Under the pieces are notes generated by a model. It worked only from the letters and a program-made list of their open reading frames with translations. It searched no databases and was not told where the DNA came from. Below are positions 9,166 through 16,930 of a stretch of 64,000 nucleotides of DNA, piece by piece. The stretch spans positions 558,001 through 622,000 of the forward strand of contig NZ_JAENHK010000010.1 in the NCBI RefSeq assembly GCF_016595215.1. The letters run 5' to 3'. Origin of the DNA: Chryseobacterium paridis. GTDB lineage: Bacteria; Bacteroidota; Bacteroidia; Flavobacteriales; Weeksellaceae. Made by a program: the position numbers and the translations under genes. Each line of letters begins with the position of its first letter. Within the stretch, counting starts at the first letter, position 1.

Positions 9166-10350
9166 TTATTTTTCAATAACTATTTTTCTTACGGCAGCAT
9201 GATCTTTGGTTTTTATAATGACTAAATAAGCTCCTTCTTTCAATCCTGAAACATCTATTTTTGATTGATTTTCTTTTTTGATCAAAATATTTCCTAAAGG
9301 ATCCGTTAACTCGAGATTAAAATCTTTAATGATACTTGGCAAATCAACATTCAGGACATCTCTTGCAGGGTTGGGGTAGATTTTTACTGATTCTAGTGAT
9401 GCTTGTGATTTTGCTTCTTTGGTATTTAAAACCATTTCAGCTGTTGTATTTGCAATAGCAAAATGTTGAAGTGCACCAACGGCCGCTTTGGCTGCATTGA
9501 AAACATAAACGGGATCTATATTGGCAAACGTATCATTCACTGTATGTTCATTATTGCTTCTAACATTTTCATAAAAACCTGTGATAATATCTCCGTTTTC
9601 TTCAAAAGGAATATAGTCTGAAGCATAAGCGGTAGCCATTACTGTCTGAAGTGGGGAATACAGACTTGTACAAGTAGCCAATTGCTGAGTAAAAGAGCTT
9701 GATGTTGCGTTATTAGCAGAACTTCCGTTAACTCCTTTTTCGCATTTTATCTTATTGTTATTATTTCCCAACTTGCCACCTACCTGATCAATATTGAAAA
9801 CCAATCTTATGTTAAGCTTGCGAACTCCGTTTTGAAAAGCTACATTATCAGCATAATGATAGCTTCCATAAAGTCCCTGTTCTTCTCCTGAAAAATGAAT
9901 GAACTTAATTGAATATTTGGTTGGGATATCTTTTAAAATTCTGGCGGCTTCCAGTAAAATTGAAGTTCCGCTTCCGTTGTCACTTACACCTGAGCCTGTT
10001 ATAGTATCATAATGTCCACAAATAATCACGTAAGTGTTTGGATATGTAGTGCCTGTTTTTGTTATGATCAGATTCTTGGAACTCGTACTTCCAAATGTAA
10101 AAGGATCTTCAACGATCTGACTCGCAGTATAACCATAAGATATATACTTATTTTTAATCCATGTAAGGGTATTAGCATTATTGGTGGAACCTGTAGTTTT
10201 TACACCCAGATTTTCAAATTGCTGTAAATTGGTTGTTACATTAGTCTGAGTAACAAGATTGGCTCTGTTCTGATAGGCCTGAATAAATGATTGAGACAGT
10301 AATTGCTGACTTAATAAGCCGCAAAGAAGAAAAGTAATTATATTTTTCAT
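9166..10350 (-). CDS. secreted M28-family zinc aminopeptidase with T9SS sorting domain (copy 2)
   Basis: A 394-aa paralogue of the neighbouring M28 proteins with the same architecture: signal peptide, catalytic domain, C-terminal T9SS domain starting near YPNPARDV. The metal motifs are CGHYDT, SDNGSG, SGEEQG, NIDQVG and NEHTVND. The second histidine ligand therefore sits in an EHT context, where copy 1 has PHT, a feature it shares with copy 3. Copies 2 and 3 also share the ANNATSSSFTQQLATC-type segment, so they are closer to each other than to copy 1. It has its own terminator and an upstream inverted repeat. Confidence 0.92.
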   Translation of the reverse strand: MKNIITFLLCGLLSQQLLSQSFIQAYQNRANLVTQTNVTTNLQQFENLGVKTTGSTNNANTLTWIKNKYISYGYTASQIVEDPFTFGSTSSKNLIITKTGTTYPNTYVIICGHYDTITGSGVSDNGSGTSILLEAARILKDIPTKYSIKFIHFSGEEQGLYGSYHYADNVAFQNGVRKLNIRLVFNIDQVGGKLGNNNNKIKCEKGVNGSSANNATSSSFTQQLATCTSLYSPLQTVMATAYASDYIPFEENGDIITGFYENVRSNNEHTVNDTFANIDPVYVFNAAKAAVGALQHFAIANTTAEMVLNTKEAKSQASLESVKIYPNPARDVLNVDLPSIIKDFNLELTDPLGNILIKKENQSKIDVSGLKEGAYLVIIKTKDHAAVRKIVIEK

Positions 10351-10356
10351 TGTTCG

Positions 10357-10387
10357 GTGATTTTTGTAAAAGTAATAATAAAATCAC
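10357..10387. promoter_or_regulatory. inverted repeat upstream of M28 copy 2
   Basis: GTGATTTT (10357-10364), 15 nt, then AAAATCAC (10380-10387). It is the same element as upstream of copy 1 and lies at nearly the same distance from the start codon. Confidence 0.4.
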
Positions 10388-10418
10388 AATGAAAGAATAT
10401 AATTTTTATATTATAAAT

Positions 10419-10456
10419 AAAAAATGCTCATATTGTTAATAGTAAGAGCATTTTTT
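10419..10456 (-). terminator. terminator of M28 copy 3
   Basis: The hairpin is built on TGCTC (10425-10429) and GAGCA (10446-10450), extended by A/T pairs. T-rich sequence follows on the minus strand. Confidence 0.65.
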
Positions 10457-10492
10457 AAGGCTATATGTATTTACTTTTTAATATAAATCAAA

Positions 10493-11668
10493 TTATTTTT
10501 CAACTACAATTTTTCTTACTGCAGTATAATCTCCCGCCTTTATTACAGCTAAATAGGCTCCATTTGTTAAAGCAGAAACATTAATTGTTTTTTTATTCTC
10601 CTGCTTAACTAAAGTGTGTCCTAAAAGATCTCTCAGCTCAAGATTAAAATCCTTAATGGTATTTGGAAGCTCAATATTAAAAACCTCTTTTGCCGGGTTA
10701 GGGTAGATCTTTACGGATTCTAATGATTTTTGTCCCTCTGTCTCTTTTGTTCCTAAATTCAATGATGTGGCTACAGCAAAATGTTGAAGTGCCCCTATAG
10801 CAGCTTTACCCACATTGAAAACGTAAACAGGATCTATATTGGCAAAGGTATCATTTACCGTATGCTCGTTATTACTTCTGATATTCTCATAGAAACCTGT
10901 GATGATATCTCCATTTTGTTCAAAAGGAATATAATCTGAAGAATAAGCATTGGTAGTTAAAGTCTGAAGTGGTGAATAAAGGCTTGTACAAGTAGCTAAC
11001 TGTTGTGTAAAAGCGCTCGAAGTTGTATTGTTAGCAGAGCTTCCATTTACTCCTTTTTCACATCGTATGGTATTGTTATTATTTCCCAATTGGCCACCCA
11101 CCTGGTCAATATTAAATACCAACCTTACATTCATCTGGCGAACATCATTTTGAAACACTACATTATCTGCATAATGATAGCTTCCTTTTAATCCCTGTTC
11201 TTCCCCAGAGAAATGAATAAATTTGATAGAGTATTCCGTTGGTATATCTTTTAAAATTCTGGCAGCTTCAAGAATGATCGAAGTCCCACTGCCATTGTCA
11301 CTAACACCAGAACCAGTTATGGTATCATAATGCCCGCAAATAATCACATAGGTATCCGGATAAACAGTTCCTGTTTTTGTAATGATTAAGTTCTTTGAAT
11401 TTGTACTGCCAAACGAAAAAGGATCTTCAACCATCTGGCTGGCTGTATATCCGTATGACAAATACTTATTTTTGATCCAGTTTAATGTATTGGTATTATT
11501 TGCCGAACCTGTAGTTTTAACACCCAGATTTTCGAACTCATGCAAAAGAGACGTAATATTGGTTTGGGTTGTCTGAGATGCCCTGTTTTGATAAGCCTGA
11601 ACGAAACTTTGTGCCTGTATGTTGTACGAAGCAATAGAAAAAAGAAGTAGAGTAGTTAATTTTTTCAC
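10493..11668 (-). CDS. secreted M28-family zinc aminopeptidase with T9SS sorting domain (copy 3)
   Basis: A 391-aa protein with a signal peptide (cleavage likely near AQSF), an M28 catalytic domain (CGHYDT, SDNGSG, SGEEQG, NIDQVG, NEHTVND) and a C-terminal T9SS domain from YPNPAKEV. It is the first of the three tandem copies in the direction of transcription. Unlike the others it has a clear promoter box (TACATTTG) and lacks the GTGATTTT inverted repeat. It may be the ancestral copy, but that is only inferred from position. Confidence 0.92.
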   Translation of the reverse strand: MKKLTTLLLFSIASYNIQAQSFVQAYQNRASQTTQTNITSLLHEFENLGVKTTGSANNTNTLNWIKNKYLSYGYTASQMVEDPFSFGSTNSKNLIITKTGTVYPDTYVIICGHYDTITGSGVSDNGSGTSIILEAARILKDIPTEYSIKFIHFSGEEQGLKGSYHYADNVVFQNDVRQMNVRLVFNIDQVGGQLGNNNNTIRCEKGVNGSSANNTTSSAFTQQLATCTSLYSPLQTLTTNAYSSDYIPFEQNGDIITGFYENIRSNNEHTVNDTFANIDPVYVFNVGKAAIGALQHFAVATSLNLGTKETEGQKSLESVKIYPNPAKEVFNIELPNTIKDFNLELRDLLGHTLVKQENKKTINVSALTNGAYLAVIKAGDYTAVRKIVVEK

Positions 11669-11708
11669 TTTATAAAAGAATTACTTATTTGTTACGATTT
11701 TGATGAAA

Positions 11709-11739
11709 CAAATGTATATAATTAAAAAATCCTGAGCAA
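11709..11739 (-). promoter_or_regulatory. promoter of M28 copy 3 (TTG-N20-TACATTTG)
   Basis: On the minus strand TTG (11737-11739) and TACATTTG (11709-11716) are separated by 20 nt, a good Bacteroidota promoter. The TTG lies inside the loop of the upstream rplT terminator, so terminator and promoter overlap physically. Confidence 0.6.
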
Positions 11740-11753
11740 AAAACTCAGGATTT
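11724..11753 (-). terminator. rplT terminator
   Basis: AAATCCTGAG (11727-11736) pairs with CTCAGGATTT (11744-11753) and is followed on the minus strand by a T run. It ends the rpmI-rplT transcript. Confidence 0.8.
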
Positions 11754-11777
11754 ATATTGATAACAAAAAAATTTACA

Positions 11778-12122
11778 TTATTTTACTTGATCTACAACTG
11801 CTTTGAAAGCTTCAGGGTGATTCATTGCTAAATCTGCTAAAACTTTTCTGTTAAGTTCGATCTCATTCTTTTTAAGAGCTCCCATAAATTGAGAGTAAGA
11901 CATTCCATGTTCTCTAGTTCCCGCGTTGATACGAGTGATCCAAAGTGATCTGAAGTTTCTCTTTTTCTCTTTTCTTCCACGGTAAGCATATTGCATTGCT
12001 TTATCTACCGCGTTTTTAGCTACAGTCCAAACGTTCTTTCTTCTACCGAAAAAACCTTTAGCTTGCTTCATAATTTTCTTTCTGCGAGCTCTTGAAGCTA
12101 CTGCATTTACTGATCTAGGCAT
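11778..12122 (-). CDS. rplT: 50S ribosomal protein L20
   Basis: A small basic 114-aa protein of normal L20 length. It begins [16 protein letters not shown] and contains the [12 protein letters not shown] and [13 protein letters not shown] segments that bind 23S rRNA early in 50S assembly. It lies about 120 nt downstream of rpmI on the same strand. In many bacteria L20 also represses its own operon by binding the leader mRNA. The pair here has its own promoter and is separated from infC. Confidence 0.98.
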   Translation of the reverse strand: MPRSVNAVASRARRKKIMKQAKGFFGRRKNVWTVAKNAVDKAMQYAYRGRKEKKRNFRSLWITRINAGTREHGMSYSQFMGALKKNEIELNRKVLADLAMNHPEAFKAVVDQVK

Positions 12123-12244
12123 AATTTAAATTGTTTTTTTGAAAAGGGCGGTAAACTGTTTCATTACACTTATTTGCTCCATTTCAGGGTTAAATTGTTG
12201 AATTTTTTTTGAATTCTTATAAACCGAATATAGATTTATAAAAA

Positions 12245-12442
12245 CTACTTAATTGCTAATTGACGTTGAACGCTTTTTTCATCCACTTTAGCTACGTAAG
12301 AAGTAGTAGTAAGATTTCTCTTCTGCTTAGTTTCTTTCTTAGTTAAGATGTGGCTTTTGTAAGCGTTTTTTCTTTTGATCTTACCAGTACCGGTAAGAGC
12401 AAAACGTTTCTTAGCACCTGATTTCGTTTTTAATTTTGGCAT
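12245..12442 (-). CDS. rpmI: 50S ribosomal protein L35
   Basis: A 65-aa, very basic protein beginning [20 protein letters not shown], the L35 signature. It is the first gene of the rpmI-rplT unit. The usual partner infC is almost 4 kb away, with three unrelated genes between. A -7 box lies about 80 nt upstream, leaving a 5' UTR of about 70 nt that could hold an L20-responsive leader. Confidence 0.98.
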   Translation of the reverse strand: MPKLKTKSGAKKRFALTGTGKIKRKNAYKSHILTKKETKQKRNLTTTSYVAKVDEKSVQRQLAIK

Positions 12443-12521
12443 TGTCTTGCTTTTTTATATTTTGTTATCAATATCTGATTTGTTATATTTTTCCCAAAAG
12501 ACACTTAGGAATAATAGTGTG

Positions 12522-12529
12522 CAAAGATA
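12522..12529 (-). promoter_or_regulatory. rpmI-rplT promoter -7 box (TATCTTTG)
   Basis: A perfect TAnnTTTG on the minus strand. Transcription would start near 12515. The leader contains a short hairpin (ACACT/AGTGT) soon after the start. Confidence 0.6.
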
Positions 12530-12540
12530 CAAAAAAAACA

Positions 12541-14361
12541 TTAATTAGATTCCTTTAATACCAGAAAATCCAGCAAAGTATTATGGGAAGAAGAAATTGA
12601 TATTTTTATTTGATCATTTTCATACTTGATATTCGTTTTGAAATCTTCTTTTTTGTAGTGATCAGTTTCTTTTATTTCCCATTTTTTTTCAGATGTGTTT
12701 TTTAGGCTAACCTCATAAACAATTGTGGGAAGTATATTTTTTACTAATCCGTTGTTATTATAAAAAGAGCTTGATGAATCTTTTTTATTGCTGAATAAAT
12801 ATCCTGGAATTCTTAATTCATTGTTATTCATTTTGATTCCAGCGTTTTCACCATATTTATTGATGTATATATAATGTTCAGTTTCCCGTGTTTTTGCATT
12901 TACTTCAACATAGTTTTCTGTAAATGTATTATTCTTTTTAAGTTGACTGGTAATATTAAAATCACCATATGAAATAGGGGTGCCAGTGTAAAAAATTACA
13001 ATGTCAGGATTCCGTTTCATAGTATAATCAGCATCACCTAACTCATGTGCTAATGAGCCGTTACCGAAATTAGCAGGTGGATGCCTGGGTATATAGTAAT
13101 CGTTAAGTCCTAGCATATCTATTGATGGAAGTTGCGAAGCATAGGGAATGCATCCTGCTGCTGTTACAGCAATTAAAGTTTTATTAGGGAAACTTTGCTT
13201 TAATTCTTTTCCTAATTGCATTCCATGAAATTCCCATCTTTCCGAGATTGCATCTTGGTTTTGAGGGAACCGCATTTGGATAGTAAAATTAAGCACCAAT
13301 AATAATGCACTACCGATCAGTACCTTTTTGTTTTTAAAATCAATTATTTTAATATCTGGCAGTCCAAGGACAATTGAGAATACAAGAAAAATTAAAACCA
13401 CGGCATAGTGCCTAAATGCCGGGAAAATATCACCTCCCACCAGGCTGATATATTCAGTCCATGATATAAGAAGTAGAAAAATGAAAATGCCGGGAAGATT
13501 CTTTTTTTTGAAGACCAGTACAAATAAAGAATAAAATCCTAATGAAGAAATAAGTAATGTTCCAAAGAATGCTTTTACATGATAATAAATGCCTCTAATG
13601 ATATGGTGAAAGCTGATTTTTACTTTTACTAATGCTGTATTGGGAACTAATTCACTATAATAAATATATCTGAACAACAATTGGGATAAAAGAAACAGCA
13701 AAGGAATTGTAATTGTGAATACAGCAATTTTTAAGAGGTTTGATTTCTGATGTCTATTGATAAACAATAAAAAAGAAGCAGTAACTATTGAAAATAAAAA
13801 GCCATCTGGCCTTGTTATTGAAAGTAGACCCAGCCAAAAGGATAAATAATAAGCTCTTTTTAAGTTTTTGTTGTTTGTAATGTGTAAGACTTCTATTATA
13901 ACCAACGTCACTAGTAGAACATACAATGGTTGCTCAAGCCCTCCAATAGCCCATACGGCAAAACCTGGAGTCGTTACCAATAAGGTAATCGCCAGAAAAA
14001 CATACTCTTTTCTTACATTTTGCTTTCTGAAATAATTTAAAATACTCCAAATGGTAACAAGAGAGCAGAGGATTCCCAGAATTCTTGCTGATAAAATGAG
14101 ATCGATTCCAAACTTTCCTAAAAAAGATATTCCTAAAATCCAGAGAAGATTAGAGTAACCCTCTACAGGATGACCGTCATTCCAGCTGATTCCTTTTCCT
14201 TCAATAAAACGCTGTGCATATCTTAATGAAATTAAACTATCGTCTGATATAAAAGGATAAAAATACCAACAGCTCAGAAAAAAAATAAGGGCAGAAAAAA
14301 TAAAAAAAGGTCTATATCCGAACTGCATCAATGTAAGTCTTGTTAGAGTTATTCTCCTCAA
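12541..14361 (-). CDS. polytopic membrane glycosyltransferase (GT-C type, AftB/PMT-like)
   Basis: A 606-aa protein with a hydrophobic N-terminal two-thirds (roughly ten membrane spans) and a soluble C-terminal part from about residue 375. Between the first two spans is SDDSLISLRYAQRFIEGKG followed by HPVEGYSN. This is the acidic-pair first loop seen in GT-C enzymes that use lipid-phosphate sugar donors, such as protein mannosyltransferase-like and arabinofuranosyltransferase-like proteins. It probably transfers a sugar in the periplasm; the substrate is unknown. It sits alone between rpmI and the lectin gene, in the interrupted translation-gene cluster. A second possible start (M12) would shorten it slightly. 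Confidence 0.7.
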   Translation of the reverse strand: MRRITLTRLTLMQFGYRPFFIFSALIFFLSCWYFYPFISDDSLISLRYAQRFIEGKGISWNDGHPVEGYSNLLWILGISFLGKFGIDLILSARILGILCSLVTIWSILNYFRKQNVRKEYVFLAITLLVTTPGFAVWAIGGLEQPLYVLLVTLVIIEVLHITNNKNLKRAYYLSFWLGLLSITRPDGFLFSIVTASFLLFINRHQKSNLLKIAVFTITIPLLFLLSQLLFRYIYYSELVPNTALVKVKISFHHIIRGIYYHVKAFFGTLLISSLGFYSLFVLVFKKKNLPGIFIFLLLISWTEYISLVGGDIFPAFRHYAVVLIFLVFSIVLGLPDIKIIDFKNKKVLIGSALLLVLNFTIQMRFPQNQDAISERWEFHGMQLGKELKQSFPNKTLIAVTAAGCIPYASQLPSIDMLGLNDYYIPRHPPANFGNGSLAHELGDADYTMKRNPDIVIFYTGTPISYGDFNITSQLKKNNTFTENYVEVNAKTRETEHYIYINKYGENAGIKMNNNELRIPGYLFSNKKDSSSSFYNNNGLVKNILPTIVYEVSLKNTSEKKWEIKETDHYKKEDFKTNIKYENDQIKISISSSHNTLLDFLVLKESN

Positions 14362-14488
14362 TTATTAAGGAGTTTTCGAATGCAAAATAAGAAAAAAAAG
14401 CATTGTTAAAAAAATTAAAAACTCAAACTGTAAATGATATAAAAAGACAGATTATGATATGAGAGTATTTATCTGGTAAAATAAAAGT

Positions 14489-14519
14489 AAAGACCGCTTC
14501 TTGATAGAAAACGGCCTTT
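14489..14519 (-). terminator. terminator of the B-lectin gene
   Basis: AAAGACCG (14489-14496) pairs with CGGCCTTT (14512-14519), with one G-U pair. On the minus strand it is followed by ACTTTTATTTT. Confidence 0.65.
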
Positions 14520-14553
14520 ATAGAAAGTCTTTATAATTTTATTGAATTGCTTA

Positions 14554-15117
14554 CTAGATATCTCTGTAGGTTATTTCTCTTCTTTCTTCATTATTCCCAC
14601 CTAGAATAACTTTAATTCTAAAGCCACTACCTATTAAATAACCAGTTCTTGAATAAAGCTGGAGTTTAATATGTGGATTGGAAACATTGCCTGCAACTGC
14701 ACTGTCTGAATTCCAAAGAGGATCATTATTATTATAGATGACAAGATTCCCATCATTTTGTGCAATAAGTCTTGGAGTACCACCGCTTCTTACTGTATTA
14801 GATGCCCATACTGCTCTGTAACTACCTGGTGTTTCTACATATAGAACAAGATTGCTATCTCCTTGCATTACAAGTCGATAGATAACACCATTATTTTCTA
14901 AACTAATTGACTCACCAGCATTTAATACCTGTGGATGACTTGTTGTCTCCGAAATAAATTTTAATGTTGTAAGACCACCACCAGGAATAGATGTATTTGC
15001 GTTCTCAGTTGTTTTTACTTTCCCATTTTCCACTGTTACATTGTCAAGAGTATCATCCTGACCACAAGATGCTAAAAGCATCGAAAGACTTACGAAAGTC
15101 AATAATTTTATCTTCAT
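14554..15117 (-). CDS. lipoprotein with bulb-type (B-lectin) mannose-binding domain
   Basis: A 187-aa protein with a lipoprotein signal (LASC, Cys18), then a short linker rich in T, N and E. A domain follows with two copies of the monocot-lectin sugar-binding motif QxDxNxVxY: QGDSNLVLY (85-93) and QNDGNLVIY (120-128). Both copies keep all key residues. WASN and LWNSDS turns recur as in the beta-prism II fold. It should be a surface or periplasmic lipoprotein that binds mannose-type glycans. Lectin-like bacteriocins use the same fold but are not usually lipoproteins. It has a strong promoter of its own and its own terminator. Its target is unknown. Confidence 0.8.
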   Translation of the reverse strand: MKIKLLTFVSLSMLLASCGQDDTLDNVTVENGKVKTTENANTSIPGGGLTTLKFISETTSHPQVLNAGESISLENNGVIYRLVMQGDSNLVLYVETPGSYRAVWASNTVRSGGTPRLIAQNDGNLVIYNNNDPLWNSDSAVAGNVSNPHIKLQLYSRTGYLIGSGFRIKVILGGNNEERREITYRDI

Positions 15118-15134
15118 AACTTATTTTTGAGCTG

Positions 15135-15165
15135 CAAATATAAATAATCCCTTACTAAATCCCAA
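15135..15165 (-). promoter_or_regulatory. promoter of the B-lectin gene (TTG-N20-TATATTTG)
   Basis: On the minus strand TTG (15163-15165) and TATATTTG (15135-15142) are 20 nt apart. Both elements match the Bacteroidota consensus. Confidence 0.7.
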
Positions 15166-15253
15166 TTTAAAGAGTTAATTATACTTACAAAACAATGTAT
15201 TTATAGGGTTTTCAGTCAATTAAAATTACACTGATTAATGATATATTAATATA

Positions 15254-15282
15254 AAAACCTCGATTGATTAAATCGAGGTTTT
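15254..15282 (-). terminator. terminator of the alpha/beta hydrolase gene
   Basis: AAAACCTCGATT (15254-15265) pairs with AATCGAGGTTTT (15271-15282). It is a strong 12-bp stem between the hydrolase and the lectin gene. Confidence 0.75.
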
Positions 15283-15310
15283 ATAATTTATACTCATATA
15301 AAGTATTTAA

Positions 15311-16132
15311 TTAAGATTGAAAGAATGCAAGAAGATCTTTATTGATGGTTTCTGCTTCTGTTGTTGGCATACCATGAGGAAAGCCTGGGTAAGTAATCAG
15401 TTTTCCGTTTTTAACTAATTTTGCGGCTACCACACCTGTAATTTCATAAGGTACAATCTGATCATCTTCTCCATGAAGAACCAATACAGGAACATCTGTG
15501 CTTTTAAGGTCTTCTGTAAAGTCAGTTTCTGAAAACGCTTTAATACAATCATAATGCGCTTTAATTGATCCCATCATTCCTTGTCTCCACCAGTTATCAC
15601 GAATACCCTGGGATATTTTCGCTCCTTCTCTGTTATATCCATAAAAGGCAAGTGAGAAGTCTACGAAATATTGTTGTCTTTGCGTAGCTGTATTATGTCG
15701 AATTTCATCAAAAACAGACATCGGAACTCCATTTGGATTGTTGTCTGTTTTAACCATAATCGGTGTTACAGCACTAATTAAAACGGTTTTAGCAGCTCTG
15801 CCTTTACTGTGTTGTGCTACATATCTGATCACTTCACCACCACCGGTAGAGTGGCCAACATGAATAACATCTTTTAAATCCAACGCTGTTACGATTTCTG
15901 CAACATCAGATGCGTATGTATCCATATTATGTCCTTCTGCAGTTTGTGTAGATCTTCCATGTCCACGTCTGTCATGAGCAATTACTCTGTATCCTTTTTC
16001 CAAAAAGAATAGCATTTGTGCATCCCAATCGTCACTTGATAAAGGCCAACCGTGATGAAAGAAAATAGGCTGCCCTTTTCCCCAGTCTTTGTAATAAATT
16101 TCTGTCCCGTCTTTTAGCTGAATTGTACTCAT
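15311..16132 (-). CDS. alpha/beta hydrolase, non-haem chloroperoxidase / arylesterase type
   Basis: A 273-aa cytoplasmic enzyme of the cofactor-free haloperoxidase/esterase group. The nucleophile serine sits in GHSTGGGE, the acid in HGEDDQIVP and the histidine in FPHGMP. HHGWPLSSDDW near residue 26 forms the oxyanion hole and HDRRGHGRS is the conserved strand that follows. Such enzymes hydrolyse small esters and can make peracids in vitro; the natural substrate is unknown. A TAACTTTG box at 16202-16209 and its own terminator suggest a single-gene transcript. Confidence 0.88.
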   Translation of the reverse strand: MSTIQLKDGTEIYYKDWGKGQPIFFHHGWPLSSDDWDAQMLFFLEKGYRVIAHDRRGHGRSTQTAEGHNMDTYASDVAEIVTALDLKDVIHVGHSTGGGEVIRYVAQHSKGRAAKTVLISAVTPIMVKTDNNPNGVPMSVFDEIRHNTATQRQQYFVDFSLAFYGYNREGAKISQGIRDNWWRQGMMGSIKAHYDCIKAFSETDFTEDLKSTDVPVLVLHGEDDQIVPYEITGVVAAKLVKNGKLITYPGFPHGMPTTEAETINKDLLAFFQS

Positions 16133-16201
16133 TGTTTTATTTCTTAATATGATTAATAATTTACTTTACAATATCAGATTATTTATCTGTTATTTCTAAG
16201 C

Positions 16202-16209
16202 CAAAGTTA
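16202..16209 (-). promoter_or_regulatory. -7 box of the alpha/beta hydrolase gene (TAACTTTG)
   Basis: A perfect TAnnTTTG on the minus strand about 70 nt upstream of the start codon. No clear TTG was seen at the -33 position. Confidence 0.45.
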
Positions 16210-16270
16210 AATTTATTCATACTTGTACATCTTAACATAGGATATTTTATTCGGATTTGTGAAAAATAAA

Positions 16271-16294
16271 AAACCTCAAATTTCTTTGAGGTTT
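16271..16294 (-). terminator. infC terminator
   Basis: AAACCTCAAA (16271-16280) pairs with TTTGAGGTTT (16285-16294), with a T-rich tail on the minus strand. It shows that the thrS-infC transcript ends here and does not continue to rpmI. Confidence 0.75.
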
Positions 16295-16328
16295 ATATCT
16301 GACAAATTAAATACGAAATTTAATTAAA

Positions 16329-16889
16329 TTATTTTGCTGGTTTTTTAGGACTCATCATCATAATCATCCTTTTACCTTCCAGTTTAGGCAATTGATCTAC
16401 CTTTCCTACATGCTCAAGTTCTTGTGCAAGTTTTAAAAGTAGGATCTCTCCCTGATCTTTAAAGATAATTGAACGTCCTTTAAAAAATACGTAAGTTTTA
16501 AGTTTCGAACCTTCTTCAAGGAATTTTTCAGCGTGCTTTTTCTTGAATTCATAATCATGGTCATCAGTCTGAGGTCCGAAACGGATCTCTTTTACAACCA
16601 CTTTTATTTGCTTGGCTTTAAGTTCCTTCTGCTTTTTCTTTTGCTCGTATAAAAACTTCTTATAGTCTAATACTCTCGCAATAAAAGGTTCTGCTTTGTC
16701 TGAAATCACAACCAAGTCTAATTCCTGATCCTTGGCTATTTGCAAAGCCTTTTCTAATGGGTAAACACCAGGCTCCAGATTGTCACCTACTAAACGAACC
16801 TCTCTGGCTCTGATTTTACCATTAATTTGATGCAAATCCTCCTGTACGGGACGACGCATTGGGCCTCTGTTGTTAAATCTTTGTGCTAT
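16329..16889 (-). CDS. infC: translation initiation factor IF-3, probable non-AUG start
   Basis: IF-3 binds the 30S subunit and checks start-codon pairing. The core reads [16 protein letters not shown] (N-domain), a helical K-rich linker, and the C-domain ending [13 protein letters not shown]. The first ATG (16859) gives 176 aa. The frame stays open upstream, and [10 protein letters not shown] before [10 protein letters not shown] looks like the natural basic N-terminus. The codon at 16887-16889 is ATA. IF-3 genes commonly start with AUU, AUC or AUA so that IF-3 can limit its own translation. I annotate the ATA start; if wrong, the start is 16859. thrS ends about 40 nt upstream. Confidence 0.85.
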   Translation of the reverse strand: MAQRFNNRGPMRRPVQEDLHQINGKIRAREVRLVGDNLEPGVYPLEKALQIAKDQELDLVVISDKAEPFIARVLDYKKFLYEQKKKQKELKAKQIKVVVKEIRFGPQTDDHDYEFKKKHAEKFLEEGSKLKTYVFFKGRSIIFKDQGEILLLKLAQELEHVGKVDQLPKLEGKRMIMMMSPKKPAK

Positions 16890-16930
16890 TGTCTTAAATT
16901 TTATTGGTTAACTTTCTATTGACAGCTTTC

